DNA of 16,503 nucleotides. It comes from UBA5189 sp035631615 (lineage in GTDB: Bacteria > Chloroflexota > Limnocylindria > Limnocylindrales > CSP1-4). Position 1 is the stretch's first letter, and every line of letters starts with the position of its first letter. A program made the position numbers and the translations under genes. Below are positions 12,508-16,503 of this stretch, piece by piece. A model generated the notes under the pieces. It worked only from the letters and a program-made list of their open reading frames with translations. It was not told the DNA's origin and made no database searches. The stretch lies in contig DASQIK010000038.1 of NCBI GenBank assembly GCA_035631615.1, positions 1-16,503 on the forward strand. Direction: 5' to 3'.

Positions 12508-15500
12508 TCAGGCGCCGGACGTCTCGGCGCCCGAGTGCTCAGGCGCCGGCGCGCTCGCCAAGCTGCGCGATGACCTCGCGGGCGAGCTGCGGCCTTCGAT
12601 GGCTTCGAGATGCGCGAGGATCGGCTTGGCCCCGACCCGCTCGAGCGTCTCTCGCGCGCGGTCCATCCAGCCCTTGATCTCGGGGTCGTCTGTGCCGAGG
12701 CAGGCTCCCGCCGCCATTGCCAGCCACGCCTCGTCGAGGACCACGCCGAGATCATGGAGCCCGGAGATTGCCTGGCGATAGCCGATCATGGCTCCAGCGC
12801 GGTCGCCGCGGAGCGCCGCAACCCCGGCCTCGATGCCGATCCGGTTGGCGTCCACCGCTCGGCCGCGCGTCCCGATCTTCGCGAGGCGCTCGAGCGCCTG
12901 CTGGGCGGCGTCGGGGTCACCGTCGAGTGTGGCAACGACCCCGGCGGGCTGGAGGACGTACGGCGCGTTCAGCACACTCGAATCGGCCTGCGCGATCAGC
13001 TCGGCATAGGCTGCTCGCCAATCGCCCGCGGCCAGCGCGACGAGGCTGAGCAGGTCGTGCGCCGCGCCCTCGGACTCGGTCTCCTCGTTGGCTTCGAGCT
13101 CCTTCACGACGGCCGTCGCCTCGTCTGCCGTGTGCGTTCCCTGGAGCAGCCCGAACCCGATCCGAACCACCTGCAGGGCTCGCCGGTTGGCCGAATCGAT
13201 GTCGAGCTGGATCGCGCTGTCCATCTCCTCGTTCGCCCACGCCCAGTCGCCGGTTCGGCGAGCGTCCTCGGAGGCATTGCCGAGCAGCGTGACCTCGGTC
13301 GTCCGCTCACCGAGGCGGCGGGCGAGCAGGATCCCCGACTGCTCCAGCTCGACGGCGGACCTGGGGTCGTCGAGGGCCATGCCGAGCCCGAGATTGTGAA
13401 TGGCACGCAGGGCGACGTCGGGCAGCGAGAAGTTCTGCGCGATGATCCGGGCGCCCTCGAGGACCGCTCGGGCCTCCCAGAGCCGGCCCCGGTAGAAGTA
13501 GACGATGCCCTTGACGACGAGCGCCTCCGCGACGACTCGCGCAAGGCCCAGCCGCTCGCCCACGACGATCGATCGCTCCGCCGCGTCGAGGGCGGCGTCG
13601 TAGTCGCCGGTGCTGATCGCCGCGCGGGCGAGCAGAACGGTCAGGTCGATGACCGCAGGATGCTCCGGCCCGAGGTCCCGGAAGAGCGCGAGCGCGGAGC
13701 TTGCGACGTGCATTGCACCGTCGCGCTGGCGGCCCTGATAGAGCGCGAAGGCGCGGACATATGCGGTGTGCGCGGATGCGGCAGGGTCGTCCAGCCTCGC
13801 GCGGATCGCCTCCGCGCGCTCGATGAGCGGTAGAGCCAGCTGCGACCTGGCGGCGGTCGACGCCGCCATGCCCGCCCGCTCGAGGAGCGTCGCGCGCTCT
13901 TCGTCGTCAACGGCGACCTCGACGGCCTGCTCGAGGAACGACACCGCCTGGAGCGGGGATCCGAGCGCGATCGCCCGATCGGCGGCCGCGCGGAGCGACA
14001 CGCGCGCCTGGCTCGCGAGCGCGTCCGCCTCGGGACCGGCCGGGCTGGCTTTGAACGCGGCGAGGTAGTGCGCCGCCTGTGCGCCGGCCAGCTCGTCGTC
14101 GCCGAGCGACTCGAAGAAGCGGGCCGCGGCAAGATGCCGTGCGCGCCGATCCTTCAGCGCCAGCGTCGAATAGGCGACCTCGCGGATCAGCGCCTGCACG
14201 AATGCGTACTGGCCACGCTCGGCCGAGCGGGGGTCGACGTCTTCATGCAGCAGGTCGGAGCGCACGAGCACGCGGAGGCGTGCCTCGAGCTCCGCGGCCG
14301 GCAGTCCGGACACTGCGGCAAGGCCGGCCTGCGTGAAGCTCTGGCCGAGGACCGCCGCGTCCTGGATCATTGCCCGCTCGGCCGGGTCGAGGCCGTCGAG
14401 GCGGGCCGCGATCAGGGCATGAAGCGTCTCGGGGATCGCGAGCTCGCCGAGGTCGCCGGTCGGGTCGTAGCCGTTGCCTCCGGCACGCTCACGCAACCGG
14501 CCGTCTGCGACGAGCATCCGGATCGTCTCGACGGCGTAGAGCGGGATGCCCTCGGCACGATGGACGATCGAGCCGGCGGCAGCATTGGGCAGGTCGGGCA
14601 CGAAGCCGGCAAGGAGCTGACGCATCGCCTCCTCGTCGAGCGGCCCGATGTCGAGCGCCAGGAAGTTGCGCCGGCCGGCGCCCCAGTCCGGGCGGTGCTC
14701 GAGGAGCTCCGGTCGCGCAAGCGTGACGATCAGGATCGGGACGTTGCGGCTCCACTCGAGCAGGTGGTCGATGAAGTCGAGCGTGCCCGGGTCTGCCCAG
14801 TGGAGATCCTCGAACAGGAGCACGACAAGACGGTCCGCGGCCATCCGCTCGATGAACGTTCGCCATGCGCCGAACAGCTCGCCGGCGCCGATGTCCGGCG
14901 CTTCGCCCGTCCCGAGGAGGACCTGCAGCGCGCGGTCGACACGGTCGCGCTCCTCGCCTTCGGGCATGAAGCGCGCGACCATCGCGCCGATCTTGGTTCG
15001 CGTCGTCGCCGGGTCGTCGCTCTCGATGAGGTCGGCGCGGCTCCGGATCATCTCGCCGAGCGCCCAGAACGTGATCCCATCGCCGTAGGCCGGCGAACGA
15101 CCCTCGTGCCACAGCACCTGGTCGACGACGCCGTCGGCGTACTTGCGGAGCTCCCAGGCCAGGCGGCTCTTCCCCACGCCACCCTGGCCGGTGATCGAGA
15201 CGAGGCGAACGCGCCGCTCGCGGGCGGTCGCGTGGAACAGGTCCTTCAGGAGCCGCAGCTCGGAGTCGCGCCCGACGAAGCCGGCCTCGAGCCGGTCCGA
15301 ACGGCCGCGGCCGCCCCGCTCGCCCGTGACCCGGATCGCGCGGTAGGCGGGGACCGGCGCGGTCTTGCCCTTGAGCAGCTGCTCGCCGGCCGCCTCGTAG
15401 GCGATGGCGTTGATGGTGGCGCGCTGGGTCGATTCGCCGACGAGGACGATGCCGGGCGGTGCCGCCGATTGCAGGCGGCTGGCGGTGTTCACCAGGTCGC

Positions 15501-16125
15501 CGGCGACCATCCCCTGGCCCGTCGCGCCGATCGTCACGGCGGCCTCGCCGGTCAGGACGCCGCCTCGCGCCTCGAGCCCCGCGGCCAGACCGCGGACCGC
15601 GTCGACAACGTCGAGGGCCGCACGCACAGCACGCTCCGCGTCGTCCTCGTGCGCCGTCGGGGCGCCCCAGACCGCCATGACCGCATCCCCGATGAACTTC
15701 TCGACCGTCCCGCCGTAGCGCTCGATGATCTCCCGCGATGCGTCGAAATATCGGCTCAGGAGCTCGCGGACCTCCTCCGGATCGCGCCCCTCGGAGAGCG
15801 TCGTGAACCCGACGAGATCGACGAACATGATGCTGACCAGACGCCGCTCGGCGACAGGTCCCGCAAGCGCGGCAGGCCCGGCCGCAACCATGCCCGGAGC
15901 CGCCGACGGATCGAATGCCGCCGGTGTGGGTCGGAGGGGTGCCGATCCGGCCCGGGTTGCCGCTCCAGCGTCGCCCAGGAGGTTCGTTCCGCACTCGCCG
16001 CAGAAGCGCGTGCCCGCCGGGTTCGTGGTGCCGCACGATGGGCACACCGTCGCGAGCTTCGTCCCACACTCGCCACAGAACTTGCGGCCGAGTTCGTTCG
16101 GCGTGCCGCAGGTGGGGCAGTTCAT
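12508..16125 (-). CDS. Double zinc ribbon, class III adenylate/guanylate cyclase, AAA ATPase, TPR protein
   Basis: This multidomain signalling protein has 1205 residues. Two zinc ribbons come first (C3/C6/C17/C20 and C28/C31/C42/C45). A class III cyclase domain spans about 92-265: metal-binding D103 (FVDLVGFT) and D147 (FIGDAVMA), K143 and D210 as likely adenine-selecting residues, and N213 and R217 (NTASRL) for the transition state. An AAA/STAND-type ATPase follows (Walker A GQGGVGKS 313-320, Walker B VVLLFEDLHWAD 434-445). About 580-1175 is TPR-like helical sequence; no DNA-binding domain follows. The catalytic set supports real cAMP synthesis, with ATP hydrolysis and TPR ligand sensing as likely control; the signal is unknown. 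The ATG at 16125 overlaps the adenosine deaminase stop (ATGA). A GTG at 16164 in frame would add 13 residues not typical of the ribbon and is rejected. Confidence 0.93.
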   Translation of the reverse strand: MNCPTCGTPNELGRKFCGECGTKLATVCPSCGTTNPAGTRFCGECGTNLLGDAGAATRAGSAPLRPTPAAFDPSAAPGMVAAGPAALAGPVAERRLVSIMFVDLVGFTTLSEGRDPEEVRELLSRYFDASREIIERYGGTVEKFIGDAVMAVWGAPTAHEDDAERAVRAALDVVDAVRGLAAGLEARGGVLTGEAAVTIGATGQGMVAGDLVNTASRLQSAAPPGIVLVGESTQRATINAIAYEAAGEQLLKGKTAPVPAYRAIRVTGERGGRGRSDRLEAGFVGRDSELRLLKDLFHATARERRVRLVSITGQGGVGKSRLAWELRKYADGVVDQVLWHEGRSPAYGDGITFWALGEMIRSRADLIESDDPATTRTKIGAMVARFMPEGEERDRVDRALQVLLGTGEAPDIGAGELFGAWRTFIERMAADRLVVLLFEDLHWADPGTLDFIDHLLEWSRNVPILIVTLARPELLEHRPDWGAGRRNFLALDIGPLDEEAMRQLLAGFVPDLPNAAAGSIVHRAEGIPLYAVETIRMLVADGRLRERAGGNGYDPTGDLGELAIPETLHALIAARLDGLDPAERAMIQDAAVLGQSFTQAGLAAVSGLPAAELEARLRVLVRSDLLHEDVDPRSAERGQYAFVQALIREVAYSTLALKDRRARHLAAARFFESLGDDELAGAQAAHYLAAFKASPAGPEADALASQARVSLRAAADRAIALGSPLQAVSFLEQAVEVAVDDEERATLLERAGMAASTAARSQLALPLIERAEAIRARLDDPAASAHTAYVRAFALYQGRQRDGAMHVASSALALFRDLGPEHPAVIDLTVLLARAAISTGDYDAALDAAERSIVVGERLGLARVVAEALVVKGIVYFYRGRLWEARAVLEGARIIAQNFSLPDVALRAIHNLGLGMALDDPRSAVELEQSGILLARRLGERTTEVTLLGNASEDARRTGDWAWANEEMDSAIQLDIDSANRRALQVVRIGFGLLQGTHTADEATAVVKELEANEETESEGAAHDLLSLVALAAGDWRAAYAELIAQADSSVLNAPYVLQPAGVVATLDGDPDAAQQALERLAKIGTRGRAVDANRIGIEAGVAALRGDRAGAMIGYRQAISGLHDLGVVLDEAWLAMAAGACLGTDDPEIKGWMDRARETLERVGAKPILAHLEAIEGRSSPARSSRSLASAPAPEHSGAETSGA

Positions 16126-16503
16126 GCGCGGAGCGTAGCGAGTTCGGGAATGCTCGCCGCCCACGAATCGAACTCGCGCCGGAGTGGCCCAAGGGTTGCC
16201 TCATTCGCGAATGCGACATCGAGCGCGAACCGATCGATGTCCCACAGCTCCGGCAATGTCAGGCCGATCTCCGCGACGGCCCGCCCGTACTCGTCCGTGA
16301 GCGAGAGGTCGGAGACCGTCGTGTCGTCGGTCGAGAGCGTGACGGGCGCGCCGGCGCGGTGCAGGCGCGCGATCCCGTGCTCGGCGAGGGACGGCACGAT
16401 GCCGGCCTGGACGTTCGAGGTCGGGCACAGGTCGAGGCACACGCCGCGTGCCGTGAGCTCGGCGATGAGCGCCGGGTCACCGCTGGTCGCCTCGCCGTGT
16501 GCA
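16122..16503 (-). CDS. add: Adenosine deaminase family protein (partial, 3' part)
   Basis: Only the last ~127 residues are in the window; the start lies beyond base 16503. Visible are AHGEAT (equivalent to the catalytic IGHG histidine region), CPTSN and VTLSTDD, whose aspartates are the zinc ligand and a catalytic residue. These are diagnostic for the adenosine/adenine/AMP deaminase family. The enzyme would convert adenosine (or a related compound) to inosine in the cytoplasm. The stop TGA overlaps the cyclase ATG as ATGA, so translation of the cyclase is probably coupled to it. Whether the substrate is adenosine, adenine or a modified nucleoside cannot be told from this part. Confidence 0.88.
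   Translation of the reverse strand, partial: AHGEATSGDPALIAELTARGVCLDLCPTSNVQAGIVPSLAEHGIARLHRAGAPVTLSTDDTTVSDLSLTDEYGRAVAEIGLTLPELWDIDRFALDVAFANEATLGPLRREFDSWAASIPELATLRA
16132..16137 (-). promoter_or_regulatory. Possible internal -10 element before the cyclase gene
   Basis: TACGCT on the minus strand lies exactly 6 bp before the cyclase ATG, the spacing seen at three other genes of the window. It lies inside the adenosine deaminase coding sequence, and the ATGA overlap already explains translation, so chance is likely. Confidence 0.2.

Noticed and set aside
12507..12549. Repeated CTCAGGCGCCGG at the end of the cyclase gene
   Set aside because: It encodes two copies of Ser-Gly-Ala in a low-complexity tail; a small internal duplication without wider meaning.
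16126..16164. GTG start at 16164 for the cyclase protein
   Set aside because: It would add 13 residues overlapping the deaminase gene; the zinc-ribbon protein begins naturally at the ATG that forms the ATGA overlap.
14489..16219. 576-codon minus-strand frame overlapping the cyclase gene
   Set aside because: It runs in another frame over the zinc ribbons, cyclase and Walker motifs and has no recognisable domain.

Overview
The window is very GC-rich (about 70% by eye), densely coded and strongly G/C-biased at third codon positions. It has GTG starts, one- to four-base gene overlaps, a double-zinc-ribbon/cyclase/AAA/TPR protein and a CcsA-type cytochrome c maturation protein. This suits a high-GC Gram-positive-type lineage such as Chloroflexota (for example the Limnocylindria/Ellin6529 group) or Actinomycetota. 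I cannot choose between them from sequence alone. I see no rRNA, tRNA, CRISPR array, insertion sequence or prophage gene.

Left part (1-7430), sugar uptake and hydrolysis. A 5'-truncated alpha-glucoside-type (AglE-like) substrate-binding protein is followed by a strong stem-loop and two sugar ABC permeases. No ATPase gene accompanies them. A GH1 beta-glucosidase runs convergently, its stop region overlapping the last permease codons by 8 bp. Divergent from it, across a 52-bp gap, are a NagZ-like GH3 enzyme and a short NagA-like GlcNAc-6-phosphate deacetylase joined by a TGATG overlap. The set suits import of oligosaccharides and intracellular release of glucose and GlcNAc.

Middle part (7506-11429, minus strand), a compact five-gene operon. 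In transcription order it holds an alpha/beta hydrolase, a YacP-like NYN-domain protein, a two-helix membrane protein with zinc ribbons, a CcsA/ResC-type haem-handling protein, and a protein with an N-terminal domain of unknown function and a C-terminal cyclic-nucleotide-binding domain. Gaps are 1-9 bp.

Right part (11430-16503). A 205-bp gap may hold a small ORF. It is followed by a plus-strand HAD-IIA phosphatase. Convergent to this is a 1205-residue protein: two zinc ribbons, a class III nucleotidyl cyclase domain with its catalytic residues, an AAA/STAND-type ATPase and a long TPR-like helical region. It is overlapped (ATGA) by the 3' part of an adenosine deaminase gene cut by the window edge.

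Two points stand out. First, three genes that begin transcription units (4883-, 4936+, 11429-) have a -10-like hexamer exactly 6 bp before the ATG, which predicts leaderless mRNAs; a fourth such match (16125-) lies inside coding sequence. Second, a catalytically intact-looking cyclase lies about 4 kb from a protein with a well-preserved cyclic-nucleotide phosphate-binding cassette, so source and receptor of a cyclic nucleotide may sit side by side.
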